The notes: generated from the letters alone by a model not told the origin. Counted from the stretch's first letter, positions 12,027-20,840 are shown. The stretch is DNA of 32,565 nt from Nemertoderma westbladi (GCA_032718475.1 JAUCBJ010007170.1:1-32565), one strand, 5' to 3'. Program-made: numbers and translations.

Positions 12027-13231
12027 TGGGGTGATGTGTGGGAGTATTCAATGGTGAATTGTATATCAGAGTTTTGGAATAAGTCGTTACAAGAGGAGTT
12101 AGTGATTTTCTGTATATTGTGAATGTCCTGTTCACTTAATATACGTTGTACTATACCATAGCTGTCGTCAACAAACCGTTTGTAGAATGGAATAGGGTAA
12201 GCTGTATTATCGTCTGAGGGGGTTATGTTTGGATCCGAGGTTGAGGTAGTTTCGTTAGTTATGGTTATATTAGGATCTGAGATAGATAGGATAGTTTCTG
12301 GAATATTGATGTTGGAATCTGGAGGTGTAAGGTTAGATATTGGGGTCGTTATTATTGGATCTGAGAAAACGAGGTTAGGTGTAGTGTTTGGTGCTAGTTT
12401 AGTTTTATAAGTTACTGAGGTAGTTATATTATTACAGACTGGGGTGGAAGGGGTAGGTTCCGGGGTAGTTCTGTTAGTTCCAGGGGTAGTTATGTTAGTT
12501 TCAGGGGTAATTATGTTAGTTTTGTTAGTTTCAGGGGTATTTATGTTAGTACCATAGGTACTTATGGTAGTTTCAGGGGTAGTTATGTTAGTTTCGTTAG
12601 TATCAGGGGTAGTTATGTTAGTTTCATGGGTACTTATGGTAGTTTCAGGGGTAGTTATGTTAGTTCCAGGGGTAGTTCTGTTAGTTCCAGGGGTAGTTAT
12701 GTTAGTTCCAGGGGTAGTTATGTTAGTTTCGTTAGTTTCAGGGGTAGTTATGTTACTTTCGTGGGTACTTGTGGTAGTTTCAGGGGTAGTTATGTTAGTT
12801 TTAGGGGTAGTTATGTTAGTTGCAGGGGTAGTTATGTTAATATCAGGAGTAGTTATGTTAGTTTCATGGGTAGTTAGGGTAGTTTTGGGGGTAGTTATGT
12901 TAGTTTCAGGGGTGGTTGTATTAGTTACAGGGGTAGTTATGGTAGTTCTGTGAGTTTCAGTGGTGTTTTTGATAGATTTTAGGGGAGTTATACTAGGATT
13001 ATATCTGGTCTTGTTAGTAGTGTTGGGATCAGTGGTTGTTGAGCTCGGGTTGGTAGGGGTGGTTAGATCCAGATCGGGTGTGTTAGTATCCAGATTAGTT
13101 GTGTTAGGGAGTCTGTTTGATACACTCGCGATTAGGTAGTTATTAATGGGGTTGTTCAGGATGTGGAGGAAGTGTATCTCTAATCTAGATATGGTTAGGC
13201 TAGCGTTGTTTTTCGAAAAACTGCTACCCAT
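12011..13231 (-). pseudogene. Penelope-like RT motif B to motif C, split by in-frame TTPETN repeat insert
   Basis: A 406-codon open frame starts in motif B (AMGSSFSKNNASLTISRLE). It runs through about 270 residues of low-complexity Thr/Asn/Pro-rich sequence and ends with FYKRFVDDSYGIV (FVDD at 12,164-12,175) and IQFTIEYSH. In PLEs motif B is followed by only some tens of residues before the catalytic YVDD, so the insert is foreign to the fold. Both motifs are in the same frame and no stop interrupts the insert. A one-base shift near 12,040 breaks the link to TPFLDVLTQ. Whether the enzyme tolerated such a loop, or the repeat expanded in a dead copy, cannot be decided here. Confidence 0.85.
12440..12965. 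repeat. 21-bp minisatellite inside the Penelope-like RT
   Basis: On the plus strand the unit is close to GGTAGTTATGTTAGTTTCAG plus one base (21 bp). On the minus strand it codes for seven-residue units such as ITTPETN. About 22 units are visible, some extended by 9 bp (adding ETN). Period and extensions are multiples of three, so the minus-strand frame stays open. The plus-strand frames (VVMLVSG and GSYVSFR repeats) are also open and are shadows. Confidence 0.92.
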
Positions 13232-13710
13232 GGCTGCGCCTCGTAATTTAAGGTATAGTGTGTTATCAAAAGTGAAGTAGTTATGTTCAAGTATAAATCG
13301 GACGAGTAGTATAAAGTTATCTAATGAGATGATGAGTGTTTGTTGTGTGAAATGCGTGTCCTCGGAGAGTGCTTGTCGTAGTGCCCTACATCCTACATCA
13401 TGGGTAATGTTAGTTTACATGTCTACTACGTCCAGTGAAATCAGAGTGCAGTCGGGTCCAATATCTCTAGGGAGGGCTGATAGGAAGTCGTCTGTCCCTT
13501 TCAAGTTAGACTCCAGGCGAGTGACCGCGGGTTCTAGAAGGTCGTTAGCAAAGCGGGAAAGTGGGTGTAGAAGGGTGCCCATGGTGGCAACTATAGGTCT
13601 GCCCTTAGGTAAGAGTCTACCGTCGCCCCAGTTTATCCATAATTCCCTGTCCTTGTGGTCTTTAATAGTGCAGTAGAAGTACGCTATCTTAGGGTGTTTA
13701 GGTAGTAGTA
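13232..13710 (-). pseudogene. Penelope-like RT fingers and motif A, with in-frame stop
   Basis: On the minus strand this reads AYFYCTIKDHKD, then GRPIVATMG, HPLSRFANDLLEPAV, GTDDFLSAL and SLDVVDM, then TAA (13,415-13,417), then TNITHDVGCRAL and onward to LKLRGAAMG. The family normally has a tyrosine where the TAA is (YTNI), so one substitution explains the break. This segment joins in frame to the motif B-containing open frame ending at 13,231. Confidence 0.85.
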
Positions 13711-13867
13711 GTTGCGATGGTGTAGTGTGTGTTTGGTGTCGATATTACAGGTTTGTAGTAGTGCGTCAAGTTGTGTTCTGTATTTATTAGTAGGGTCTTT
13801 AGTTAATGTAGTATAGGTGTTAGGATCTCTTAAAATACGTAAGCATTCATTTTTATAGTCATTGGTA
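13684..13867 (-). pseudogene. Penelope-like RT, N-terminal segment
   Basis: This minus-strand segment encodes a Thr/Asp-rich stretch with NDYKNECLRILRDPNTYTTL followed by DPTNKYRTQLDALL, a pattern usual just upstream of the PLE fingers. It ends after HHRNYYYL, where a tandem TAC stretch has slipped: the next conserved block (PKHPKIAYFYCTIKDHK) is in another frame. Upstream of about 13,868 the minus-strand reading becomes hydrophobic and unlike PLE sequence, so I place the recognisable edge there. Confidence 0.7.
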
Positions 13868-14063
13868 TCTAGGAGTACCAACACCCCAGGGACGGAGACT
13901 AACAACAATGGAGCAACCACCAACGACCCAGGAGCACACACCAACTCAATGGACGCCAACAACAAACTAATCAGACAACTCAACAAATCTCTAAAAACAT
14001 CCCCTCGAGCCCTACCACCGAAAAGCGATGACGAAATAGTTGAAGCTCTCATCGCCGATTTTG
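13862..14063 (+). other. Short plus-strand coding-like segment, unassigned
   Basis: On the plus strand this reads as a polar Thr/Asn-rich stretch (TNTPGTETNNNGATTNDPG) followed by NKLIRQLNKSLKTSPRALPP and KSDDEIVEALIADFA, then opens into the 16-bp repeat. Composition suggests the plus strand is the coding one here, opposite to the Penelope-like element that ends at about 13,867. The border carries a near-palindrome around 13,864-13,879 (GGTATCTAGGAGTACC). It could be the 5' end of another, inverted retroelement copy, but I do not recognise a domain. Confidence 0.3.
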
Positions 14064-14256
14064 CTCAGGGCAAAATGCCCTCAGGGCAAAATGCCCTCAG
14101 GGCAAAATGCCCTCAGGGCAAAATGCCCTCAGGGCAAAATGCCCTCAGGGCAAAATGCCCTCAGGGCAAAATGCCCTCAGGGCAAAATGCCCTCAGGGCA
14201 AAATGCCCTCCGGGCAAAATGCCCTCAGGGCAAAATGCCCTCAGGGCAAAACGCCC
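14064..14256. repeat. 16-bp self-complementary tandem repeat, 12 copies
   Basis: Near-perfect copies of CTCAGGGCAAAATGCC follow head to tail; one copy has CTCCGGGC and the last has AAAACGCC. Each unit contains GGGCA-AAA-TGCCC and, across unit borders, TGCCCT-C-AGGGCA, so either register can form short hairpins with 5-6 bp stems. High identity between copies suggests recent expansion. Confidence 0.95.
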
Positions 14257-14746
14257 TGATGAATTTTGAAATGGCATGCTTTATTTATATGGCTTTGTAT
14301 GAAATTTATTTAATTGCGTCCAAGTTTTATTAATGTTTTGTCCTTGACAGTTGTGGGCTTCCGTAGCCATAGGCTGCATTGGTAATTCAGTATACAGGTA
14401 TACCAGTACTGCAGTACTGCAGTAGGGCCTATACTGCAACTGCATGTATCAGTGAAATTTCAGTATTATAGAATGGCCCCCGCTAGCGGTCCCTGAAGAT
14501 CTGATGTGCCAGTCCTTATTATAGTACAGTAGCCTAGTAGTCCTTGCCATCTACTGATCTAATGGAGATGGACGTTTGAAAATATGAAAAGCACTGTATA
14601 TTGCTTTATTGCTGTATTGTGATGTGTAAATAAATGGGATTTACTATTGATTTGCTGTTAATTGTCCCTCGTTCTACTGTTTTTGAAATCACTTTCATTT
14701 GTAACTTTGGAAGCTCCGACGCCCGCCATTATTTCAATTCAGCAAT
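14257..14746. other. Gene-free stretch upstream of COQ4
   Basis: No gene is recognised. It contains a perfect 14-bp palindrome AGTACTGCAGTACT at 14,405-14,418 next to GTATACAGGTATAC. The part just upstream of COQ4 probably holds its promoter and 5' untranslated region, but I cannot point to a TATA box or start site. Confidence 0.6.
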
Positions 14747-15580
14747 ATGTATCTTAAAATATCCAATAATGTCGTTTCGTTCTTTTGGCCGCCGAGATCT
14801 GTTATACATTTCAACAGACATTTATCGAGGATGAACAACTACTCAACTTCTAATAATATTGCTACCGGTAAGGATTGCGGGGAAGAACGATGGTTGTCGT
14901 ACCATTCGCAACACTTTATCCCGATAACCTCTTCCCAACGAGGAGTCCTGACGCTGGCTGCGGGTGCTGTCGCAATCTCGCGACCCAAACAGAGCGACAA
15001 CGTGGCCACCCTGGGCGACGCGTCCTCGGGTCTGGCCCTTCCGGGAATCCGAGCCCGGATGTTATCCCACCCGGAGGGCGGACGAATCCTCTCGGATAAA
15101 CCCAGACTCACATCCGACGTGTTGGATTTGGATAAACTCATCGACTACCCGGCGAACAGTTTGGGTCGGTGTTACGCTACCTTTATGCGAGAGAACGGGA
15201 TCTCTGCAGACAGCAGGGCACCGGTTTGCTTCGTAGAAGACCCCCAACTGGCGTACGTGCTGCAGCGATATCGTGAGATGCACGACTTCAACCACTGTCT
15301 GCTCGCAATGCGAACCAACATGATGGGCGAGGTCACCGTTAAATGGTTCGAGGCCATACAGACAGGTCTACCGGTCTGTGTCTCCGCCGCCATACTGGGC
15401 CCTTTGAGACTCACCAGACGCGGTAAGCGACGGCTTGTCACTAGGAATTTACCGTGGGTTGTTCGTACGGCGTACCGCGCTAGTTTAACTCTCAACGTCT
15501 ATTGGGAGGAACGACTATCTCAGGATATAGACGAACTACGGCGTGAACTAAATATTACCCTACTAACTAACCGGTTATAA
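14747..15580 (+). CDS. COQ4: Ubiquinone biosynthesis protein COQ4 homolog, mitochondrial, single exon
   Basis: COQ4 is a mitochondrial inner-membrane, matrix-side member of the coenzyme Q synthesis complex. This 277-residue frame aligns along the whole family. Recognisable blocks are an N-terminal LAAGAVAISRP...DNVATLGDASSG segment, HPEGGRILSDKPRLTS, LDLDKLIDYPANSLGR, RAPVCFVEDPQLAYVLQRYR, and the metal-binding HDFNH (residues 179-183) with Glu195, matching the conserved HDxxH-x11-E spacing. It continues with NMMGEVTVKWFEAIQTGLPV and ends ELRRELNI. Usual length is about 230-280 residues. The first ATG gives a basic/hydrophobic presequence (MYLKISNNVVSFFWPPRS) suited to mitochondrial import; the alternative start is Met29 (14,831). 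It has no introns and no disabling change, whereas vertebrate COQ4 is multi-exonic. It could be a functional retrocopy or the native gene of a lineage that lost introns. Confidence 0.93.
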   Translation: MYLKISNNVVSFFWPPRSVIHFNRHLSRMNNYSTSNNIATGKDCGEERWLSYHSQHFIPITSSQRGVLTLAAGAVAISRPKQSDNVATLGDASSGLALPGIRARMLSHPEGGRILSDKPRLTSDVLDLDKLIDYPANSLGRCYATFMRENGISADSRAPVCFVEDPQLAYVLQRYREMHDFNHCLLAMRTNMMGEVTVKWFEAIQTGLPVCVSAAILGPLRLTRRGKRRLVTRNLPWVVRTAYRASLTLNVYWEERLSQDIDELRRELNITLLTNRL

Positions 15581-15716
15581 TATTCCGCTTGGTAAAACCA
15601 GCTAAATTATATGCAGAATATGTCGTGGTTTTTAATTTTAATTTACCTCTTTTTGGGAATTTTGCACTTTAACGGGTAGTTTGTACAAATTATTACAATA
15701 TTACTAATATTAGTTG

Positions 15717-15722
15717 AATAAA
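15717..15722 (+). promoter_or_regulatory. Candidate polyadenylation signal of COQ4
   Basis: An AATAAA hexamer lies about 137 bp after the COQ4 stop codon in very AT-rich sequence. Several other A/T-rich near matches follow, so the actual cleavage site is uncertain. No obvious genomic poly-A tract follows that would mark a young processed copy. Confidence 0.45.
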
Positions 15723-16105
15723 ATATTTATTTAATGAATTACATTACAGGTAATTAATAAATATAATAAATAACAATATTTTATGCGATGTAAGATTCCG
15801 AATTTATTGTTTACCAATGCGGGTCTGGTAGATACCTATTTTCATTTTTTAGTCATATTTTGGATTATTTAAGAGAAAACAAACAACAATGGGAAACTTA
15901 TCACAAATCTCGTCGAATTAATATCTCGCCTTGAAGTTAAATTATCAATTCAGGAATTTCTGAAGTGGCCCGTAAGGGTGAAATTGGTGTCGGCAAAAAC
16001 TAATAGTTAATTTATCCATTCGTGGTTTAAGACAAATTAAACTCGACGTCGCATTTAAAGCTTTAACATAAATCACGCCATGTCGGGTGTTATTGCAGAT
16101 AATAA

Positions 16106-16373
16106 GGGGGGGGGGGGGGGGGGGGGGGGGACTTTCGACGCAAAATGAATTCATCCCTTTCCAGGGGAAATTCGATGGAAAACAACAGATGCTTTTGCTA
16201 CACCCAAAAATAAAACTTATAACTTGTTATATTGATGTTCGTTTATTGTTTTGGTTATAATAACGTTTTACTGTAACCTTCTCCTTTCCTTAAGTTGATA
16301 ATTTAACATTGGGGCGAAATATTTAATGCGCCGAGATGGGATTTGCGTCCAGCCCCCCCCCCCCCCCCCCCCC
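16106..16373. repeat. Inverted pair of poly-G / poly-C tracts
   Basis: G25 at 16,106-16,130 and C21 at 16,353-16,373 form complementary ends. Next to the G run is ACTTTCGACGCAAAATG; next to the C run, read on the other strand, is CTGGACGCAAATCC. The similarity of these flanks hints at a foldback or duplication origin rather than two independent tracts. Confidence 0.6.
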
Positions 16374-16865
16374 GTCTCATTATTCCACCATATTAGAAAA
16401 ATAACTTTATTCTTCAATTGTTACTTTTTCGCTCGAATACACATCAAAATCTGGAGAAAAAGGAATAGGCCTACAGTTGTAGTTTTGCATCGTTCTACTT
16501 TTTTCCGGCGAAAGAAGTAAAATAAATATTTTTGGTCGAATTTCTTAAATTTTATTAGATGTGTTGAAAGAGCATCGAAGTACAAAAGGTTTGCACGGAA
16601 TTTGAGCAAAATCCATGCAAGCACTCAAACGTTATTGCAACTTTAGTGTCTGTAAGACGATCGCCAAAACGGAATTCAATATCCAATATTGGTTTATGTA
16701 GTTAACCCTTTGGTTACTAGGCCCTTTTTTAAATAGCCCCCCAGAACCTAAAAATTAAGCAAACTTTAAAACACATTTACGGCAATGCCAATCATCTAGA
16801 AGTTATGACACATTTTTAAAATGATTTGACTTTTATCTTAAAAGGTGTCATGATTGATATTCTTC

Positions 16866-16995
16866 ATATTTTTTTAATTTAAAAAAATTAAATTTTTAAA
16901 AATTAATAAAAAAAATTTTAATTAAAAATTTTTTTTTAATTGAAAAAAAAAAATTTTTTGAAAATTAAAAAATGAAAAAATTTTTTATTTTTCTG
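16866..16995. repeat. A/T-only low-complexity tract
   Basis: About 130 bases consist almost entirely of runs of A and T (for example AATTTTTAAAAATTAAT), with extensive self-complementarity. It lies inside the candidate MITE. Only isolated G bases interrupt it. Confidence 0.85.
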
Positions 16996-17646
16996 AACTA
17001 TATCATATATATTATTATATTTCATGGTCTATTTATAGTATCGGTATAATCTATATGACTTATTTATGATAATCTGCAAAGCATTTATCAAGGCAGAGCC
17101 CTGGAGCCCTAAACTGTGAATGAATGATAAAAAATACAGTATAAATGAATAATTATTGTAATACTAAAATGCAATATAGCATCATTATTGCAGAATTACC
17201 ACAATAATCCACCAGGATGCTAGTACAGGAACAATCATCATACCCATTATTCTATTTACAAAATACAATTACGTAATTCACCAATATGAAGAATACCAGG
17301 TTTTCACTTTTCACTTTTCAGTCATGTATTTATTTATTTACAAAGTAGATTATTACAGTGGAAACTTGACAGGGAAATAAACTCTGATTGGTTGGAATTC
17401 TCAAGGGCTACTCTTTCAAACCTCTGCCATATCATACTGTACAAGGTACAATCAATCTGCTTTCAATAAGCAGCCTGCTTTCTCTGAAAAGGAGCTCATC
17501 ACTGATTGGTTGAATTCCAACCTCTAACTCAAACACCAGATCACTATTTTTTAACTAAAACGGATAGTATAGTGTCCTAAGCGATGGATAAACACTGCTA
17601 GAATAACCTAAACTTGAATCATCCCCATTGGCAGCAATTAACACCA

Positions 17647-17697
17647 GGACGTATATATACGTCCTTAGGACACTGTTGAGGACGTATATATACGTCC
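17647..17697. repeat. Two copies of the perfect palindrome GGACGTATATATACGTCC
   Basis: The 18-bp perfect palindrome occurs at 17,647-17,664 and 17,680-17,697, 33 bp apart, each followed by TTAGG. The segment lies just inside the right end of the candidate MITE. The sequence TTAGGACACT between them is also the reverse complement of AGTGTCCTAA near 17,570. Confidence 0.9.
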
Positions 17698-17718
17698 TTA
17701 GGGCTCAAAGGGTTTTAA

Positions 17719-18744
17719 GCGGCTCTCTAGTTACGTAATAAACATTCGAGAACACTAAATTATTTACCATTAAGTAAGGCAACATCAGGAGTTGAAGAGT
17801 GCAATAATTTTAATCGCAGTAACTATATATGGATGCAATATAGTTAAATACTGCAGTTCAATTTATTTTGTAACACTATATCGCTCTATCTTTTATTATT
17901 AAAGAATTAAGTAACATAAAAGTATCAATTAACGAATAAAATTACGTTTTCATTAACCTCGCTGTTGTCGCTCGGTAAATAAAATTCCCCGAAATAGTGA
18001 AAAACTTCTACTTTTTTTCCCAAGTAATAAATTATTATATTAACTTAAATATTAAACTAGAATTCCAGAAAGTCACACGAACATAAATAATTCTGCAGCG
18101 AAATTTGTGTCATTTCATATACATTATATTTACAACATTGTTAAACTAATCCGGGTACATGAATAAATTATTGCTGAAAGTATCAAAAATGTAGAAGTAG
18201 AAGTAACGTTACAGTATTGTTACAGGCAAGGTGACCGACCGCCTTGCCTGTTACGAAAATATAGTAAATGTCGCCATTACAGTAGTTACACCCTGGTTAA
18301 AATGTAACACAAAACAACTATTGTTTTCGTCACTTATTTTATTCTGTATTTTAGCATAAAAACACTTAAAAAATGATTTATTGCCAGGCGTGACCCTTGG
18401 GTTGGGTGTCCAGGGTCACAATGAGTGCCACAGTGTATATCGTTATGGTATGACGTTCTGCTATTGACGTAACGACGTAGGCACTAGGCCTTCTACTAAT
18501 GCACCAACAGTAACAGTAAAACTACAGTCTAAATATCAGTTTTGGCTTCGAAGTGATACGGATACAGTATGAGTCGATCATTATTGTCAACATCTTCTTA
18601 CGCCTTACCATTGTTGAAAGTAATTCGCATTCTGAAAGAAGATAATTATTGTGTTTAATTTAATATAGCAATTATTATAACCTGAAACAAACTACCGGCT
18701 TGTATTAGGTTGTAATGTTGAGGATAATTCAGCGGAAAGCTACT
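17719..18744. other. AT-rich gene-free stretch with short inverted repeats
   Basis: No gene is seen. Two small hairpins stand out: ACAGGCAAGG / CCTTGCCTGT at 18,222-18,231 and 18,242-18,251 with a 10-base loop, and GTGACCCT / AGGGTCAC at 18,390-18,397 and 18,412-18,419. Neither has an evident role. Confidence 0.65.
18222..18251. repeat. Hairpin-forming inverted repeat
   Basis: Perfect 10-bp arms ACAGGCAAGG and CCTTGCCTGT enclose TGACCGACCG. It sits in AT-rich sequence with no gene nearby and no T-run that would suggest a terminator. Confidence 0.75.
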
Positions 18745-20190
18745 TATACAGTATCTATCCCATCATAGTAGACATGTACCGTACAACAAGAGTCCCACAA
18801 GAAATGAAAACAAATAAGTTGGTGCCAGTTCCCAAGAAGGGCAACCTAACACTCTATGGTTCTTTTCGGGGAATCTCATTGATCTCGATTGCTGCAAAAC
18901 TATACAATAGAATTCTATTAAATCGCATCAGGGATCCCATTGAGAGACTGCTACGTGGAAATCAGAATGGGTTCCGTAAAGGTCGTGGGACCATGGAGCC
19001 CATTTTGGCACTTAGAAGGATACATAATTGAAGAGTTATCAAAAAAGAAAGACAGGCATCTGGCTGTTATCTTTGTTGACTTCTTCAAGGCCTTTGATTC
19101 AGTCTCTCGCTCACGTATGTTCAGCATACTTTCATTATATGGGATTCCTGATGAAATTATTGCAGCCATCAGATCAGTATACGATGGTTCGACAACATTT
19201 GTGTCTACTGTTGACGGTGACACAGAACCATTTGAAGTGTTATGGGGCGTCCTCCAAGGAGACACACTTGCACCATTCTTGTTCATTATTGTGGTTGACT
19301 ATGTTCTACGCATGTCCTTAGATCATTATAATGATGATGGGGTGATGATAACTCCACCTACTGGCTCCAGAAGTCGAGGAAATCCTGCCAAGTACCTAAC
19401 TGATCTAGACTTTGCTGATGACTTAGGAGTACTCTCAGAATCATTAGAGGGAGCCCAACGGCTCCTCAGCTCATTAGAACATGCTGCTTCTAGTGTTGGT
19501 CTTTTTATTAACTCCAGAAAGACCAAAATTCTGACAGTTAACTTTGAAAGTCCTCAGCAAGTCTGTGATCGGATGAGCATTAGCTCAAAGGATGGTATGC
19601 TTGAGCATGTGGACGACTTCTGTTACCTGGGATCATGGATCCGGAAGTCAGGTGAGGACCTTCGAATACGTAAGGGAAAGGCATGGGCAGCCTTGAATAG
19701 GCTTTCCAGGATTTGGAAGTCACCGAGAATTAATCGGAAACTTAAGGTCCGATTATTTAGAGCAGCAGTAGTTCCAGTACTCCTCTACGGGAGTCCATGC
19801 TGGGCTCTAACTGCTGAGGACACCAAATCTCTGGATGGCACATTCACAAGAATGCTACGCCGGGTTCATTGTGTCAAGTACAATGCACACATCTCCAACC
19901 AGACACTATATAACATTGGAGGTGTCTCATTGGTTCCCCCAAGCTTGACACTAGAACAAAATCGCCTCCGCTTTGCAGGACATTGCTTTCGCCGTGAGGA
20001 CCAGCCAGTGCATAATCTTGTACTTTGGCAGCCTCATGGAGTGAATAAGCATGGTGGACAGCCCATGACTTTCTTGAGACGCATCTTAAAGGACACTGGC
20101 CTTAAAGATGCGGATGATCTAGCAAATGTCATGGGTGATAGGGAGTTGTGGCGGTGCAATTTTGTTGACAAGCCGGCACAGCATTCTTAA
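18745..20190 (+). pseudogene. LINE reverse transcriptase, 5'-truncated with one frameshift
   Basis: The first frame (18,774-19,031) carries MYRTTRVPQEMKTNKLVPVP and KKGNL, then SFRGISLISIAAKLYNRILL and GNQNGFRKGRGTMEPIL. The second (to 20,190) carries AVIFVDFFKAFDSVSRSRM, LQGDTLAPFLF, DLDFADDLGVLSE (FADD at 19,411-19,422), GLFINSRKTK and YLGSWI. It ends with a C-terminal segment including VLLYGSPCWALT, RLRFAGHCFRRE and DRELWR. The frames must join near 19,015-19,025, a single indel. RT domain and C-terminal connection are otherwise complete; the endonuclease and ORF1 are missing, as in typical 5'-truncated LINE insertions. Clade not resolved by eye. No poly-A or microsatellite tail is obvious after the stop. 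Confidence 0.9.
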
Positions 20191-20619
20191 AAATGCAGCT
20201 GCAATGCAGCATGCCGATCCTAGTAGTACTTATACAGTACAGTATTGAGTTAATGGGTAGGAGTAGGAGACAGGGGACGACTGAACATGAATAATAATAG
20301 AACATTGACACACATCCCTTCTCGTCTCGAGAAACTAAATAAATATCTCTAATATCCTAATCCTGTCTGGGCGAATTGAATGATGTTAGTTAATAAATAA
20401 TTAAGGGAAAAGAACAAGATACAGTGACACGTTGTACTTTACACAAAAAATAAACGAGACTCAATACAGGTAATTAGCTATTATTTAATTCGATGTTCCC
20501 GGATGGGGTTCAATTTTGATTGCGGCAAGAGTTAGATTTCTGATGGGTGGAGCGTTTTGTCACTTTTGTTAGTGTCTAATGCTAATCAAAACAATCCTAT
20601 CTATTATTTGTTCAAGAGG
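20191..20619. other. Stretch with no recognised feature
   Basis: This may include the 3' untranslated tail of the preceding LINE. No gene or repeat is recognised, apart from generally AT-rich sequence. Confidence 0.5.
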
Positions 20620-20840
20620 TCACATTGAGTCCGAGTGCATACAGAGCGCACTGCTTTCATAGTGTTTCGCGGCGCTGGTTCAAATTCGACTAAAAGCTGT
20701 AGAAATTTTTTGATACTGTTGTTGTGTCCCTAAGCAAGTAACTTCAGATGTGAGTGATTCAATCCCAACAGCTAGCTAGGGGTGTAAAGAAATGGTTGGA
20801 TAGTTATGGGGCGTTCACCCTTGGGAGTTAGTGTGGCACC
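20620..20840 (+). mobile_element. Diverged tRNA-derived SINE (V-SINE-like)
   Basis: A B-box-like GGTTCAAATTC at 20,677-20,687 follows a tRNA-like stretch (GAGCGCACTGC). Downstream is TTGTGTCCCTAAGCAAGTAA, close to the TGTCCTTGGGCAAG-type core found in tRNA-derived SINEs of fish and marine invertebrates. After that comes TAGGGGTGTAAAGAAATGG, resembling the usual AGGTGTAAATGGGTA. A clear A box and target duplications are not visible, so the copy is old and its limits are approximate. Confidence 0.55.

Larger units (their letters stand above)
11129..13867 (-). mobile_element. Penelope-like retroelement (RT + GIY-YIG), degenerate
   Basis: Reading on the minus strand, successive frames give the parts of a Penelope-like element in the right order. 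They are an N-terminal segment with NDYKNECLRILRDP, then AYFYCTIKDHKD, GRPIVATMG, SLDVVDM-stop-TNITHD (motif A), LKLRGAAMGSSFS (motif B), FYKRFVDDSYGIV (motif C), TPFLDVL and LYKKPT, a CNSSRCLTC cysteine motif, and a GIY-YIG endonuclease with YYIGQTRQKLHERFNGHR. Breaks are a frameshift near 13,700, a stop at 13,415-13,417, a frameshift near 12,040 and another near 11,350. A long minisatellite sits between motifs B and C. The element is therefore inactive as shown. Pseudo-LTRs were not identified. A C-terminal GIY-YIG is known for the endonuclease-bearing Penelope-like clades. Confidence 0.9.
15581..16705. other. AT-rich gene-free stretch with poly-G and poly-C tracts
   Basis: No gene is seen. 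A 25-base G run (16,106-16,130) and a 21-base C run (16,353-16,373) face each other about 220 bp apart; both are flanked on the outer or inner side by an ACGCAAA-type motif. A 19-bp segment, TTCGTTTATTGTTTTGGTT (16,238-16,256), is identical to one in the foldback element at 9641-9659. Confidence 0.7.
16706..17714. mobile_element. Possible piggyBac-like MITE (TTAA-flanked, CCCTTTG ends)
   Basis: The left end reads TTAA (16,702-16,705) followed by CCCTTTGGTTACTAGGCCC. The right end reads TTAGGGCTCAAAGGGTT followed by TTAA (17,715-17,718). Inverted CCCTTTG-type ends and TTAA on both sides fit the piggyBac superfamily's target preference. The inverted match is short and off by two bases, so this is tentative. 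The interior is non-coding, with a 130-bp A/T-only tract and two 18-bp palindromes near the right end. Confidence 0.45.

Noticed and set aside
12564-12953. Plus-strand open frames of VVMLVSG and GSYVSFR repeats.
   Set aside because: Shadows of the 21-bp minisatellite; the minus frame links RT motifs on both sides.
14839-15495. Several overlapping minus- and plus-strand frames over COQ4.
   Set aside because: Their frames lack homology; the plus-strand COQ4 frame explains the region.
18390-18419. GTGACCCT/AGGGTCAC hairpin as a regulatory element.
   Set aside because: An 8-bp stem with a 14-base loop is expected by chance over this length; no gene nearby to regulate.
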